Shown here: piece after piece, positions 45,945-54,882 of the stretch
Layout of the letters: each line of letters begins with the position of its first letter
Numbering within the stretch: the first letter of the stretch is position 1
Source: Leucobacter sp. cx-42
GTDB lineage: Bacteria; Actinomycetota; Actinomycetes; Actinomycetales; Microbacteriaceae
Direction: 5' to 3'
DNA length: 64,000 nucleotides
Assembly (NCBI RefSeq): GCF_014529985.1
Contig: NZ_JACVMU010000007.1
Span: 62,001 to 126,000, forward strand
Notes under the pieces: model-generated
Told to the model about the DNA's origin: nothing
Seen by the model: the letters and a program-made list of their open reading frames with translations, nothing else
Databases searched by the model: none
Translations under genes and position numbers: made by a program

Positions 45945-46065
45945 TAGATACTCCCTTGTATACAACCAAAAAGCGCACAGATTACTATCACAAACCCCAT
46001 ATGGGTCTACGTGTAACCTATGCGCTAACTTGGTGTCACACAAGAGTTAAAGTACAGCTGTTGCC

Positions 46066-47313
46066 TTACAGGGCGACTCCCAGCAGTGCGAGCACTGCAT
46101 CAGAAAGCAATCTCGTGTCATCAACACCGCGATCAAGCGCCGCATCGAGCGTTGCGAGCATGACAGGGGTGTCAAGGTCGTTTGCGAGCGCCGTGCGGAG
46201 CTGCTGGACAACGCCGACCGCCGATAGGGGTTCGGCGCACTCGCGCTCAAGACCGTCACGCCACGCTTGCAGGCGTCGATCCGCCTGCTCAAGATCGGCA
46301 TCTTCCCACTCCCACTCCGAGCGGTAGTGGTGAGCAAGCAATCCAAGACGGATCGAACTGGGATCAGCGCCTGCATCAAGCAGCTTCGAAACGAACACGA
46401 GGTTTCCGCGCGATTTCGACATCTTGTGACCGCGATAAGCAACGAGGCCCGCGTGACTGTAGAGATGCGCAAGTGGGGTGTCCGTCACTGCGGTCGCGTG
46501 CGCCGCCGTGAATTCGTGGTGCGGGAACACAAGGTCTTCGCCACCACCCTGCACCGTGAAGGTGCCACCGAGAGCGCCGGTCGCAATGACCGAGCACTCG
46601 ATGTGCCAACCAGGTCGGCCTGCGCCCACCACGGTGTCCCAGCTTGGTTCACCCTCGCGTGCGGAGCGCCACAGCAGTGGATCAAGCGCGTCACGCTTCG
46701 CGTAGCGGTCGGGGTCTCCCCCGCGCTCCGCGCTGAACTTTGCCATTGTTTCGCGGTCGTACGGAGCGACATCGCCGAGCCGCCACTGCGAACGTTCCTG
46801 AGCACCCTGCACGTCGAAGTAGATGTCGTCTCCGCCGAGCGAATCGGCGGTGGGGACGGTGTATGCAAACCCACGCGCGAGGAGTTCAGCCACGGCCGCT
46901 GCGATCTCGTCGATCTGCTCGGTCACGGCGACGTAGTGCGCAGGCGGAATCATTCCCATCCGGTACATGTCAGAACGGAACAGCCCGATCTGGTCGTCGG
47001 CAAGCTCACGCCAGTCAACACCGGTCGCGTTTGCGCGTTCCAACAGCGGATCATCAACGTCGGTGATGTTCTGCGCATACACGGTCTCGATGCCGGCGTC
47101 GCGCCAGGCACGCTGCATGATGTCGAACGTGAGGTAGGTGAAGGCATGACCCAGGTGAGTCGCGTCGTAGGGCGTAATGCCACACACGTACAGCGATGCC
47201 TTGCCATCCTGGATTGCTGGGTACTCCAGTCGCCCGGTCGCGGTGTTGAACAGCTTCGGGGTGACGCCCTCGCCGGGAAGATCGGGGATCTCGGGCTGGG
47301 TCCAGGTACGCAT
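46066..47313 (-). CDS. mshC: Cysteine:1D-myo-inosityl 2-amino-2-deoxy-alpha-D-glucopyranoside ligase
   Basis: A 415-residue class I synthetase-fold enzyme that joins cysteine to GlcN-Ins in mycothiol synthesis. It resembles cysteinyl-tRNA synthetase but lacks the tRNA-binding C-terminal domain. Signatures: YVCGITPYDATHLGHA (HIGH-like), WHIECS and KMSKSRGN. The stop lies 23 bases after an upstream gap; its ATG is one base overlapped by the uppP stop region (TAATG), so the two are cotranscribed. The mshA, B, D genes are not in the window. Confidence 0.95.
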   Translation of the reverse strand: MRTWTQPEIPDLPGEGVTPKLFNTATGRLEYPAIQDGKASLYVCGITPYDATHLGHAFTYLTFDIMQRAWRDAGIETVYAQNITDVDDPLLERANATGVDWRELADDQIGLFRSDMYRMGMIPPAHYVAVTEQIDEIAAAVAELLARGFAYTVPTADSLGGDDIYFDVQGAQERSQWRLGDVAPYDRETMAKFSAERGGDPDRYAKRDALDPLLWRSAREGEPSWDTVVGAGRPGWHIECSVIATGALGGTFTVQGGGEDLVFPHHEFTAAHATAVTDTPLAHLYSHAGLVAYRGHKMSKSRGNLVFVSKLLDAGADPSSIRLGLLAHHYRSEWEWEDADLEQADRRLQAWRDGLERECAEPLSAVGVVQQLRTALANDLDTPVMLATLDAALDRGVDDTRLLSDAVLALLGVAL

Positions 47314-48194
47314 TAACCAACTCCATTCGTTGCGAGGGCAGCTGCGGCCGCGCTCGCTGCGGTTCCACCATCAGCATCGAGAACGCCGGTGCCGAGGAGG
47401 ATGAAGACAATAATGCCGAGCGCGATCCGGTAGATCACGAAGGGCATGAAGCTCTTCTTGGAGATGTACCCCATGAAGAACTTGATGACGAAGATTGCAA
47501 TCACGAACGCAATCACCGTAGCCACAAGGGTGAGTGACATCGGAACACCAGCGGTCGGTTCTTTCACTTCCTTGAGGAGCTTGTAGAAACCAGAGCCCAG
47601 CACGGCAGGAATCGCCAACAAGAAGGAGTAGCGTGCAGCGGCCTCACGTTTGTACCCCATCAGCAGACCAGCGGTAATCGTGCCACCAGAACGGGACACG
47701 CCTGGAATGAGCGCGAGCGCCTGCGCGCAGCCGTATGCCAGGCCGTGCTGCCAGGTCATCTTTTCGAGCGGGAGCGTCTTCGGGCTAAAGCGATCAGCAA
47801 ACCCAAGCAGCAGGCCAAACACGATGAGCATCGTTGCGGTAAACCACAGTGAACGAAGCGTCGTATCAATCGCGTCTTCGAAGACGAGACCAAGCAAAAC
47901 AATCGGGAGCGAGCCCAGAATAATCCACCAGCCCATGAGAGCGTCGGGGTTCTTGCGCGGAAGCTTGCCCGTCAGCGACTTCCACCAATTCCCAATGATG
48001 CGTACGATGTCGCGCCAGAAGAACACGATGACGGCAGCCTCGGTACCGATCTGCGTGATCGCCGTAAACGCCGCACCCGCGTCACCGATTCCGAGGAGCT
48101 CGCTTGCAATGCGCAGATGCGCGCTGGAAGAGACCGGCAAGAACTCCGTGAGTCCCTGCAGGATGCCGAGCAAGATTGCGTCTAAGAAACTCAT
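47313..48194 (-). CDS. uppP: Undecaprenyl-diphosphatase
   Basis: A 293-residue membrane phosphatase recycling undecaprenyl diphosphate for cell-wall synthesis. Signatures: [16 protein letters not shown] near residue 12 and the [10 protein letters not shown] motif. ATG 48194 has AAAGGA four bases upstream; the longer frame to 48239 has none. Its stop shares one base with the mshC ATG (TAATG), indicating coupled expression, although the functions are unrelated. Confidence 0.93.
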   Translation of the reverse strand: MSFLDAILLGILQGLTEFLPVSSSAHLRIASELLGIGDAGAAFTAITQIGTEAAVIVFFWRDIVRIIGNWWKSLTGKLPRKNPDALMGWWIILGSLPIVLLGLVFEDAIDTTLRSLWFTATMLIVFGLLLGFADRFSPKTLPLEKMTWQHGLAYGCAQALALIPGVSRSGGTITAGLLMGYKREAAARYSFLLAIPAVLGSGFYKLLKEVKEPTAGVPMSLTLVATVIAFVIAIFVIKFFMGYISKKSFMPFVIYRIALGIIVFILLGTGVLDADGGTAASAAAAALATNGVG

Positions 48195-48287
48195 CGTTTC
48201 CTTTCGTGGCCAGTGGTACTGTGCTCCGCGCGAGTTCACTCACGCGGAGGGCCGCCGTCAAGAATAGCTGAGGGTTGCCCGCAATTC

Positions 48288-49601
48288 TTAGTACGTACGC
48301 AGCAAGTCGACCAATACGCGGTGACCGAAGTCGAGCGCATCGAGCGGCACGCGCTCGTCGACACCGTGGAACATGCCGGGGAAATCAAGGTCAGCAGGGA
48401 GACGCAGCGGCACGAAACCATACCCAGTAATGCCAAGACGCGAAAGCGCCTTGTTGTCAGTGCCAGCGGCCAACAGGTACGGGAGCACGGTTGCCTCAGG
48501 ATCGTGACGGGAGAGGCTCGCGGTCATCGCCTCAACGAGTTCACCCGAGAATGGAACCTCGAGGCCAATGTCAGAATGCAGCGCCTCAACCTCAATGTGT
48601 TCGCCAACGATCTCCTGGATCTTACGCATCACGGCTTCTTGCTCGCCCGGAATCGAGCGAACGTCAACGAGCGCATCAGCCGTGTCAGGAATCACGTTGT
48701 GCTTGTAGCCAGCTTCAAGCACCGTCGGGTTTGCCGTGTTGCGAAGGCTCGCCTGGATGAAGCCGCCACCCTTACCAAGTCGCAGAACGAGCTCGTCAGG
48801 ATTAACCTCTGCGGGATCTGCGCCCACGATACGGGACAGCTCAGTAATGAGGTCACGCGTGGTGTCGCACAGTGCGATTGGCCACTCGTGACGGCCAAGC
48901 GCGGCAATCGCCTCAGCGAGAGTGGTGAGCGCGTTGTCTTTCCAGTACCGCGAACCATGTGCAGCAGTGCCACGTGCACGCAGTCGGATCCAATCGAGTG
49001 ACTTTTCACCCGTCTGAATCAGGTAGGCACGCGTACCCTCGACGTCAACCGAATAGCCGCCAACCTCACTGACTGCGGTGGTAGCTCCAGCAAACAGTTC
49101 GGGATGGTTCTCCACGAGATAGTGAGAACCGTACAGGCCACCATTCTCCTCATCGGCGAAAAACGCAAGAATGATCTCACGGCACGGCTGTTCTCCCGCG
49201 CGCAGAATCTCTGCAATCGCGGTGAGCATCATCGCGTCCATGTCTTTCATGTCGACCGCGCCGCGACCCCACAGCATGCCGTCCTTAATTACGCCCTCGA
49301 ACGGGTCAACGCTCCAGTTCTCGGGATCGGCGGGCACAACGTCAAGATGGCCGTGCAGCACCATTGCCGGCAGTGAAGGATCGGCACCTGCCACCCGAGC
49401 GACGACACTCGCGCGGCCAGGAGCAGACTCGAAGACCTGTGGCTCAAGCCCGAGCTCACGCAAATAGGAGACAACATAGTCGGCCGCGGGGCGCTCTGGC
49501 TCTGCATCGCCGCCGCCACGGTTGGTGGTGTCGAAACGAATGAGGTCGCGGGCAATGCGCGCGGTCTCGGAGAGGTGCAGTTCGGGCTGGTCGTTGCTCA
49601 T
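48288..49601 (-). CDS. M20 family metallopeptidase
   Basis: A 437-residue zinc dipeptidase/aminoacylase-like enzyme. Zinc ligands and catalytic residues are visible: HGHLDVVP (His, Asp), GAVDMKD, FADEENGG (Glu base), SEVGG, and a His in TAAHGSR. The dimerisation domain lies near residues 185-310. Peptide or N-acyl amino acid substrate is unknown. I choose ATG 49601 (GGTGGAAG upstream) over 49631. The following gene on the right is the duplicated tRNA-Leu. Confidence 0.88.
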   Translation of the reverse strand: MSNDQPELHLSETARIARDLIRFDTTNRGGGDAEPERPAADYVVSYLRELGLEPQVFESAPGRASVVARVAGADPSLPAMVLHGHLDVVPADPENWSVDPFEGVIKDGMLWGRGAVDMKDMDAMMLTAIAEILRAGEQPCREIILAFFADEENGGLYGSHYLVENHPELFAGATTAVSEVGGYSVDVEGTRAYLIQTGEKSLDWIRLRARGTAAHGSRYWKDNALTTLAEAIAALGRHEWPIALCDTTRDLITELSRIVGADPAEVNPDELVLRLGKGGGFIQASLRNTANPTVLEAGYKHNVIPDTADALVDVRSIPGEQEAVMRKIQEIVGEHIEVEALHSDIGLEVPFSGELVEAMTASLSRHDPEATVLPYLLAAGTDNKALSRLGITGYGFVPLRLPADLDFPGMFHGVDERVPLDALDFGHRVLVDLLRTY

Positions 49602-49675
49602 GACTTCCACCGTAGTCGTAACCACCGACATTTCAAGGAAACGTGAAGCCGTGTGACACCGACCGCGGAAAACAC

Positions 49676-49709
49676 AAAAGCGGTGAGATCTTACGATCTC
49701 ACCGCTTTT
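49676..49709. terminator. Terminator of tRNA-Leu copy 1
   Basis: A perfect 15-bp inverted repeat (49676-49690 with 49695-49709), ttac loop, followed on the minus strand by TTTTGTGTTTTC; 11 bases downstream of the tRNA 3' end. Confidence 0.92.
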
Positions 49710-49719
49710 GCTCTGTTCG

Positions 49720-49804
49720 TGCGCGGAGGGGGACTTGAACCCCCACGTCCTAATACGGACACTAGCACCTCAAGCTAGCGCGTCTGCCATTCCGCCACCC
49801 GCGC
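49720..49804 (-). tRNA. tRNA-Leu (GAG anticodon), copy 1
   Basis: An 85-nt class II tRNA. The acceptor stem is GCGCGGG paired with TCCGCGC plus an A discriminator; the T stem is GGGGG/CCCCC around TTCAAGT. The anticodon stem is CTAGC/GCTAG around loop TTGAGGT, giving GAG. A long variable arm is formed by GTCC...GGAC. CCA is not encoded. Serves CUC/CUU leucine codons. Its 5' flank and terminator match copy 2. Confidence 0.95.
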
Positions 49805-49947
49805 GAACCGTTCCAAACCTTCGTCGGCTGAACAAGTAATAACTTACACGGGATCGGAATCATGCACCTAATCGAATGTGCTTTTCGGCGTTTCGCCGCG
49901 CCAAGCGAGCGCGCAAAAGTGAGGCAGCCACAGGGATCTAGCTCTCC

Positions 49948-50748
49948 CTACCGTTCGGCAGACACCTCCGCGCCGATCGTCTTACTCAGAATCAGTCGCT
50001 CACAGAATGTCCACGTGGTTGTGGTCAACAGGTAGAGCGCAGCGGCCAACGGCACGAACGCCGCGAACAGCACCGTCAAGAACGGTATAAAGCCGACCAT
50101 CTTGGTAAGCCCCGAAAGATCAGGCATCTGCGGAATTCCCTCAACCTGCGCAGTCCGAGCGGGCTGCGCCTGCGCCGCTCGCTGTGCAGCCGGCTGCTGA
50201 ATGTATCGACGCGATAGCCACGTCACCACTCCAATAAGCAGCATGATCGACAGGAATACCGCAACTGAACCCATGTCGATTGCCGGCCCACCCAACATGA
50301 CAGAGAGTCGGGAGTCGAGCGGCACCCCCAGGAAGGTGTGGCTCAGGAGCTGGTTCGGTTCGCCGTGAATCTCAGATCGCATGAACAGTCCATAGACGGC
50401 CATCAGAACCGGCATCTGCAGCAACATCGGCAAGCAGCCGGCCATGGGTGAGGCCTTCTCGCGCTGGTAGAGCTCCATAGTCTTCCGCTGCAAGAGCTCG
50501 GGGTTCTTCTTGTAGCGCCGCTGCAGTTCCGCAAGCTCCGGCGCCAGGCGCTGCCGCATGACCGTCGCCTTCACCTGCGAACGCCCGACCGGAATCAGTG
50601 CCGCACGCACCGCAAGCGTCAACATCACGATGGCGATTGCGGCACTTTCTGCGCCAGCGAATGGTTCCAACAGGTCACTCAGATGGGTCACGATCCAATA
50701 TGCGCCTTCAATCAATAGGCGGATCGGCAAAAAGTCATACAGGTTCAA
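49948..50748 (-). CDS. yidC: Accessory YidC/Oxa1 family membrane insertase
   Basis: A 266-residue Oxa1/YidC-fold protein. It has a hydrophobic segment near residues 35-52 with VRAALIPVGRSQVK, a charged cytoplasmic coiled region (ELAELQRRYKKNPELLQRKTMELYQ), then GCLPMLLQMPVLMAVYGLF, and further membrane segments near the C-terminus. The basic residue of the hydrophilic groove is in VRAAL. It lacks a long N-terminal domain and is separate from the usual rnpA-yidC locus, so it is probably a paralogue. TTG 50748 is the chosen start; its ribosome site is weak. It lies in the segment between the two tRNA-Leu copies. Confidence 0.9.
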   Translation of the reverse strand: MNLYDFLPIRLLIEGAYWIVTHLSDLLEPFAGAESAAIAIVMLTLAVRAALIPVGRSQVKATVMRQRLAPELAELQRRYKKNPELLQRKTMELYQREKASPMAGCLPMLLQMPVLMAVYGLFMRSEIHGEPNQLLSHTFLGVPLDSRLSVMLGGPAIDMGSVAVFLSIMLLIGVVTWLSRRYIQQPAAQRAAQAQPARTAQVEGIPQMPDLSGLTKMVGFIPFLTVLFAAFVPLAAALYLLTTTTWTFCERLILSKTIGAEVSAER

Positions 50749-50899
50749 CAGTGTTCTCGTCTTTCAAGCGAAGTGTTTTGGTTTCCAAAACGCCTCGCCT
50801 GAGCGCGGGCACAACGAACGCAAGCGGGCATGCCATGCACCGCTCTGGGCGGTGACAGCACTCCCCTAGCGGCCCCCAGTGGGCTCGGCAACAGCAGGC

Positions 50900-51217
50900 T
50901 CAGGCGAAAGCGCGCGTCGTCGCAGCAGGAGCTCGAACCACAACGGTGCCCGATGCCCCGGGTGCGCCAGAGAATAGGCGCGTCACAGCGCCAAAGACAC
51001 GAGGCACTGTGGGCGGATCATGCCGCAGCCAGCCACACACACGCACAATCGCGATACCAGCATGCTTCGAGACGCCGGCGATTGCCAGCGCACTCAGGAG
51101 GACCACCAAAACCGCTTGGCTCGGCGACTCTGGCGCAGCAGCTCCAAAGCCGAGAACGAGGGCAAGCATGACGAACTGCACTGCAATCCACAGTGAAGCT
51201 GTCATCACATTACTCAC
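50900..51217 (-). CDS. Small membrane protein beside yidC (DUF6412-like)
   Basis: A 105-residue protein with two hydrophobic segments (about residues 6-26: SLWIAVQFVMLALVLGFGAA; about 35-52: AVLVVLLSALAIAG) and a Pro/Arg-rich C-terminal tail. It lies upstream of the accessory yidC on the same strand, 151 bases before it. It resembles the small DUF6412 proteins found beside extra yidC genes, but this is by memory of context only. Start GTG 51217 has GAGG four bases upstream; ATG 51205 is possible. A longer frame reaches into the tRNA repeat and is rejected. Confidence 0.6.
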   Translation of the reverse strand: MSNVMTASLWIAVQFVMLALVLGFGAAAPESPSQAVLVVLLSALAIAGVSKHAGIAIVRVCGWLRHDPPTVPRVFGAVTRLFSGAPGASGTVVVRAPAATTRAFA

Positions 51218-51289
51218 CCAACCTCGATCGGTATCGCAAGCGTAACCAATAGAGCTGAGTGCTGAAACCGGTGCGGTTCCAGAAAACAC

Positions 51290-51323
51290 AAAAGCGGTGA
51301 GATCTTACGATCTCACCGCTTTT
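51290..51323. terminator. Terminator of tRNA-Leu copy 2
   Basis: The same 15-bp perfect hairpin with ttac loop as copy 1 (51290-51304 with 51309-51323). Confidence 0.92.
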
Positions 51324-51333
51324 GCTCTGTTCG

Positions 51334-51418
51334 TGCGCGGAGGGGGACTTGAACCCCCACGTCCTAATACGGACACTAGCACCTCAAGCTAGCGCGTCTG
51401 CCATTCCGCCACCCGCGC
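51334..51418 (-). tRNA. tRNA-Leu (GAG anticodon), copy 2
   Basis: Identical over all 85 bases to the copy at 49720-49804. Both keep the same upstream bases, so both may be transcribed. Confidence 0.95.
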
Positions 51419-51567
51419 GAACCGTTCCAAACCTTCATCGGCTGAACAAGTAATAACTTACACGGATTCTCACCCGTGCCACCAATTCGCTTGCAATCTC
51501 GCGCGCGTCGCCTCGGAAACATGCGGATCTTGAGCAGGAAAGGCTGGAAGGCGCCGATCCGCGCTCA

Positions 51568-52062
51568 TCACGCAGATCGTCCAATTCCCGCAAAGATTGC
51601 CCCGGTGACCGCAGCGAGATCGGTGGCGGCGAGCTCAACGTCAAGTCCGCGCTTGCCGCCAGACACCAGCACGGTTGCGTGTGTGCGCGCTGACTCGTCG
51701 AGCACCGTCGGGAGCTTGGTTCGCTGCCCGAGCGGGCTAATACCTCCGACCACGTATCCTGTCTTGCGCTCTGCGACCTTCGGGTCGGCCATGACCGCCT
51801 TCTTGCCGCCAACCGCAGCCGCGATCGCCTTGAGGTCGAGCATCCCAGAGACAGGCACGATTCCAACGACGAGATCGCGGCCGTCCACCTCGACAAGAAG
51901 CGTCTTGAACACACGAGCTTCCGCGATGCCGAGCGCTGCGGCCGCTTCGGCGCCAAAGTCAGTCACTGCAGGGTCGTGCACGTACTCGCGCGCGACGAAC
52001 GTCACGCCTGCGCGAGTGAGCGCGATGGTCGCAGGGGTGGATCCGCCAGTCTTCTTTGCCAT
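51568..52062 (-). CDS. ybaK: YbaK/EbsC family aminoacyl-tRNA deacylase
   Basis: A 164-residue editing-type protein that hydrolyses Cys-tRNA(Pro). Signatures: TPATIALTRAGVTF, the catalytic Lys in RVFKTLLVEV, and GGISPLGQR. ATG 52062 is chosen (MAKKTGGSTP); the frame opens nine codons earlier. It stands between copy 2 of tRNA-Leu and the SF2 helicase. Confidence 0.9.
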   Translation of the reverse strand: MAKKTGGSTPATIALTRAGVTFVAREYVHDPAVTDFGAEAAAALGIAEARVFKTLLVEVDGRDLVVGIVPVSGMLDLKAIAAAVGGKKAVMADPKVAERKTGYVVGGISPLGQRTKLPTVLDESARTHATVLVSGGKRGLDVELAATDLAAVTGAIFAGIGRSA

Positions 52063-52109
52063 GGCACTACCGTAGCGCTCGTCCAGCAAGCGTCAGGCGG
52101 TTCAGCCCG

Positions 52110-53918
52110 CTATGGGCGCAATCGTCGCCGCAACAGCTCGATGCGCTTCTGAATCTGCGTCACCGACGCCTGCCCCACCGTCGGGCCACCACAAATACGA
52201 CGAAGCTCATTGTGAATGTCTTTGTGCGGCTCACCCGTCACGCGGGCATACATGCCTACCAGACTGCTGAGAAGCTTGCGCTGCTCCCCCAGCGTACGGT
52301 GCAGCGCTTCGGGCGCCTCAGCCTTTTCTGGCGCGTGCTCGTGCAGCCCCTGACGGGCGGCACTGCGCTTCGCCTGGCGAGACTGCCGCTGCTGGAGCAG
52401 CGCCTGAACTTCCTGCGGCTCGAGCAGTCCAGGGAAGCCAAGGAACTCGAGCTCCTCCTCGGTCTCGACCTCGGCATAGCCGCCAAACTCTTTGCCATCA
52501 AACACTGCACGATCGAAGTGCGCATCAGAGGCAAGCGCCTCGTACTTGAAGCCGTCATCGACGAGCTCGGAAGAGGCCTTGTCCTCGCGCTCTGCCTCGG
52601 TCATGAGTGCGGCTTCAGCGTCCCACATCTCTTCCGCACTCTTCGGGCCTTCGAGAACGTGGTTACGTTCCTTCTCCAGTTCTGCCGCAAGACGCATGAG
52701 CGGGGGCACGTTTGGGATGAAGACCGACGCGATCTCACCGCGACGGCGCGATCGCACAAAGCGCCCAATTGCCTGCGCGAAGAAGAGTGGGGTCGACGAG
52801 CTCGTCGCATACACGCCGACGGCGAGACGCGGAACGTCGACACCCTCAGACACCATGCGAACGGCGACCATCCACCGCGAGTCTCCCTTGGAGTACTCAT
52901 CGATGCGGGAGCTCGCCTCGGGGTCGTCAGACAGAATCAGGGCGACCGGCTGCTTCGAAATCTCGCGCAGCATCGCCGCGTATGCCTTCGCAGAGGCATG
53001 GTCCGTCGCGATCACGAGTCCACCAGCGTCAGGGACCTGTTGCCTGACTTCGGTGAGGCGCCGATCCGCCGCGTTCAAGACCTTGGCCATCCAGTCGCCA
53101 GCAGGATCAAGCGCGGTACGCCACGCCTGATTCGTGACGTCCTTCGCGTTACCCTCGCCCAGGCGCGCTTCCATCTCTTCGCCTGCCGAGGTCTGCCAGC
53201 GCATCTTGCCGGCGTACACCATGAACACGACGGGACGGACGATGCCGTCAGCGAGCGCGCGACCATACCCATAGTCATAGTCGGTGAGTGAGATCGTCGT
53301 GCCGTCTGGCTGCGGCGCGTACTGCACGAACGGAATTCGTGCCTCATCAGAACGGAACGGCGTACCGGTGAGCGAGAGCCTACGGCGGGCGGTGCCGTAT
53401 GCCTCGCGGATCGCGTCACCCCAGCTCAATGCGTCGCCACCGTGATGGACCTCATCAAGGATCACGAGCGTGTCGGCGTTCTCCGTGAGGAGCTTGTGCT
53501 GGATCGGCTTCATCGCCACCTGCGCATAGGTGACCGCGACACCGTGATAGTGCCGCCCGTAGCCGAGGCCGTCGTTGTTCGAATAGTCCGGGTTCAGACG
53601 AATACCGGCGCGCGCGGCCGCGTCCGCCCACTGCGTTTTCAGGTGTTCCGTGGGGGCAACCACGATAATCTGGGTGACTGTGCGGTTCGCTCGAAGAATC
53701 GCAGCCAAGCGAAGCGCGAATGTCGTTTTACCTGCGCCAGGCGTTGCCGAGGCGAGGAAGTCTTGGGGACCTGTTTCGAGGTAGCGGTTGATCGCTTCCT
53801 CCTGCCAGGCACGAAGCGTTCCCGCTGTACCGTGAGCTGCACGCTCTGGGTACGCCGGGGGCAGGTGCTCTGCGGCACTTGTTCCCGGAAGGTGAATTGC
53901 TTCCTGCTGATCGGTCAC
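52110..53918 (-). CDS. SF2 DEAD/DEAH-box helicase, XPB/RadD-like
   Basis: A 602-residue helicase. Motifs: ATPGAGKT (I) near residue 60, APTEHLKTQW (Ia), DEVHH (II), SLTGTPFRSD (III), ATDH (IV region), SEGVDVPRL (V) and QAIGRFVRSRR (VI). No obvious nuclease or zinc domain; the C-terminal 150 residues carry the Arg/Gln-rich QQRQSRQAKRSA segment. Substrate unknown; DNA repair roles are typical of this class. GTG 53918 has TAGTCT eight bases upstream on the minus strand. Divergent from the SGNH hydrolase gene. Confidence 0.85.
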   Translation of the reverse strand: MTDQQEAIHLPGTSAAEHLPPAYPERAAHGTAGTLRAWQEEAINRYLETGPQDFLASATPGAGKTTFALRLAAILRANRTVTQIIVVAPTEHLKTQWADAAARAGIRLNPDYSNNDGLGYGRHYHGVAVTYAQVAMKPIQHKLLTENADTLVILDEVHHGGDALSWGDAIREAYGTARRRLSLTGTPFRSDEARIPFVQYAPQPDGTTISLTDYDYGYGRALADGIVRPVVFMVYAGKMRWQTSAGEEMEARLGEGNAKDVTNQAWRTALDPAGDWMAKVLNAADRRLTEVRQQVPDAGGLVIATDHASAKAYAAMLREISKQPVALILSDDPEASSRIDEYSKGDSRWMVAVRMVSEGVDVPRLAVGVYATSSSTPLFFAQAIGRFVRSRRRGEIASVFIPNVPPLMRLAAELEKERNHVLEGPKSAEEMWDAEAALMTEAEREDKASSELVDDGFKYEALASDAHFDRAVFDGKEFGGYAEVETEEELEFLGFPGLLEPQEVQALLQQRQSRQAKRSAARQGLHEHAPEKAEAPEALHRTLGEQRKLLSSLVGMYARVTGEPHKDIHNELRRICGGPTVGQASVTQIQKRIELLRRRLRP

Positions 53919-53926
53919 AGCCCAAT

Positions 53927-53932
53927 AGACTA
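53927..53932 (-). promoter_or_regulatory. Candidate -10 box of SF2 helicase gene
   Basis: TAGTCT on the minus strand, eight bases before the GTG at 53918, without a clear ribosome-binding site. Confidence 0.35.
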
Positions 53933-54000
53933 CCGGTGAACCCCCGACACTGACTGCCGCGTTTCTCAGCAGGCCTGGAGTTTTGAAGGAGACGTCAGAT

Positions 54001-54822
54001 ATGGAACACCTCGCTGTACAGCACCGCGATAACACCGCACTGCCGTGGACTCGGTACGTTGCAGTCGGCGATTCTTTCACCGAGGGAGTCGGTGATCCGA
54101 GCCCCGATAGCCCGGGCGGGTTGCGTGGGTGGGCGGATCGCTTCGCCGAGGTACTCCACGAGAAGAATCCCGAGCTCGCGTATGCGAACCTCGCGGTCCG
54201 CGGCAAGCTCATTCAGCAGATCATGGACGAGCAGGTCGAGCACGCGCTCGAGCTGCGGCCCGATCTCATCAGCGTCTGCGCTGGCGGCAATGACGTCATC
54301 CGCCCCGGCACCGATCCTGACGAGGTTGCTGAGAAGCTCGAGCGACTCATTGCGAAGCTGAAGTCCGGCGGCGCAACGGTCATCGTGTTCACGGGTGTTG
54401 ACGTGTCGTTCCAGCCGGTGTTCCGCTCGATCCGCGGCAAGGTCGCGATCTTCAACGAGAATGTGCGCAAGGTCGCCCAGCGGCAGGACGCGATTGTCGT
54501 CGATCAGTGGGCCATCGAAGAGCTCCAGGACAGCCGCTACTGGGCAGGTGACCGCCTGCACATGAATGCGCTCGGCCATCACACAATTGCACGCGCCACG
54601 CTTGACGCGCTCAACGTCCCGAATGACCTTGAACCGCTCACTCCTCCGGCGCTTCCCGAGCGCAGCTGGCGTGCTGCCCGCAAGGACGACGTGGTGTGGG
54701 CGAAGGAGCACTTGGTTCCCTGGGTCATCCGTCGGCTGAAGCACGTCTCCTCAGGTGACAACATCGTCGCGAAGCGGCCTGAACCTGGCACCCCACTGCC
54801 ACCGCAGGTGCCCCAGGCGTAA
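54001..54822 (+). CDS. SGNH/GDSL hydrolase
   Basis: A 273-residue esterase-fold protein. Block I is VGDSFTEG (catalytic Ser), block III GGND, and block V DRLHMNALGHH (Asp and His). No signal peptide, so it is cytoplasmic. Substrate unknown. ATG 54001 has GAAGGAG nine bases upstream. Pairing with a divergent SF2 helicase is recurrent in actinobacteria, as far as I can recall, but no functional link is known. Confidence 0.88.
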   Translation: MEHLAVQHRDNTALPWTRYVAVGDSFTEGVGDPSPDSPGGLRGWADRFAEVLHEKNPELAYANLAVRGKLIQQIMDEQVEHALELRPDLISVCAGGNDVIRPGTDPDEVAEKLERLIAKLKSGGATVIVFTGVDVSFQPVFRSIRGKVAIFNENVRKVAQRQDAIVVDQWAIEELQDSRYWAGDRLHMNALGHHTIARATLDALNVPNDLEPLTPPALPERSWRAARKDDVVWAKEHLVPWVIRRLKHVSSGDNIVAKRPEPGTPLPPQVPQA

Positions 54823-54870
54823 GACACAGGCACGCCGAGAATTTTCGGTGCATTTCTCGCGGGTGCGCGG

Positions 54871-54876
54871 TAGGTT
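54871..54876 (+). promoter_or_regulatory. Candidate -10 box of leaderless GerW-like gene
   Basis: TAGGTT six bases before ATG 54883 with no ribosome-binding site between; leaderless type. Confidence 0.45.
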
Positions 54877-54882
54877 GAAGAC

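Larger units (their letters stand above)
49668..49851. repeat. 184-bp direct repeat, copy 1 (contains tRNA-Leu and terminator)
   Basis: Identical to 51282-51465 except one base (g at 49823, a at 51437). It carries a hairpin terminator, a tRNA-Leu and about 47 bases of upstream sequence. Copies are 1,614 bases apart, start to start. Confidence 0.95.
51282..51465. repeat. 184-bp direct repeat, copy 2 (contains tRNA-Leu and terminator)
   Basis: Second copy of the repeat at 49668-49851, one mismatch. Sequence outside both copies differs completely, so the duplicated unit is bounded sharply. Confidence 0.95.

Noticed and set aside
49852-51281. Insertion sequence or integrase in the segment between the tRNA copies
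   Set aside because: Neither gene resembles a transposase or recombinase and no terminal inverted repeats were seen; only the flanking direct repeat is present.
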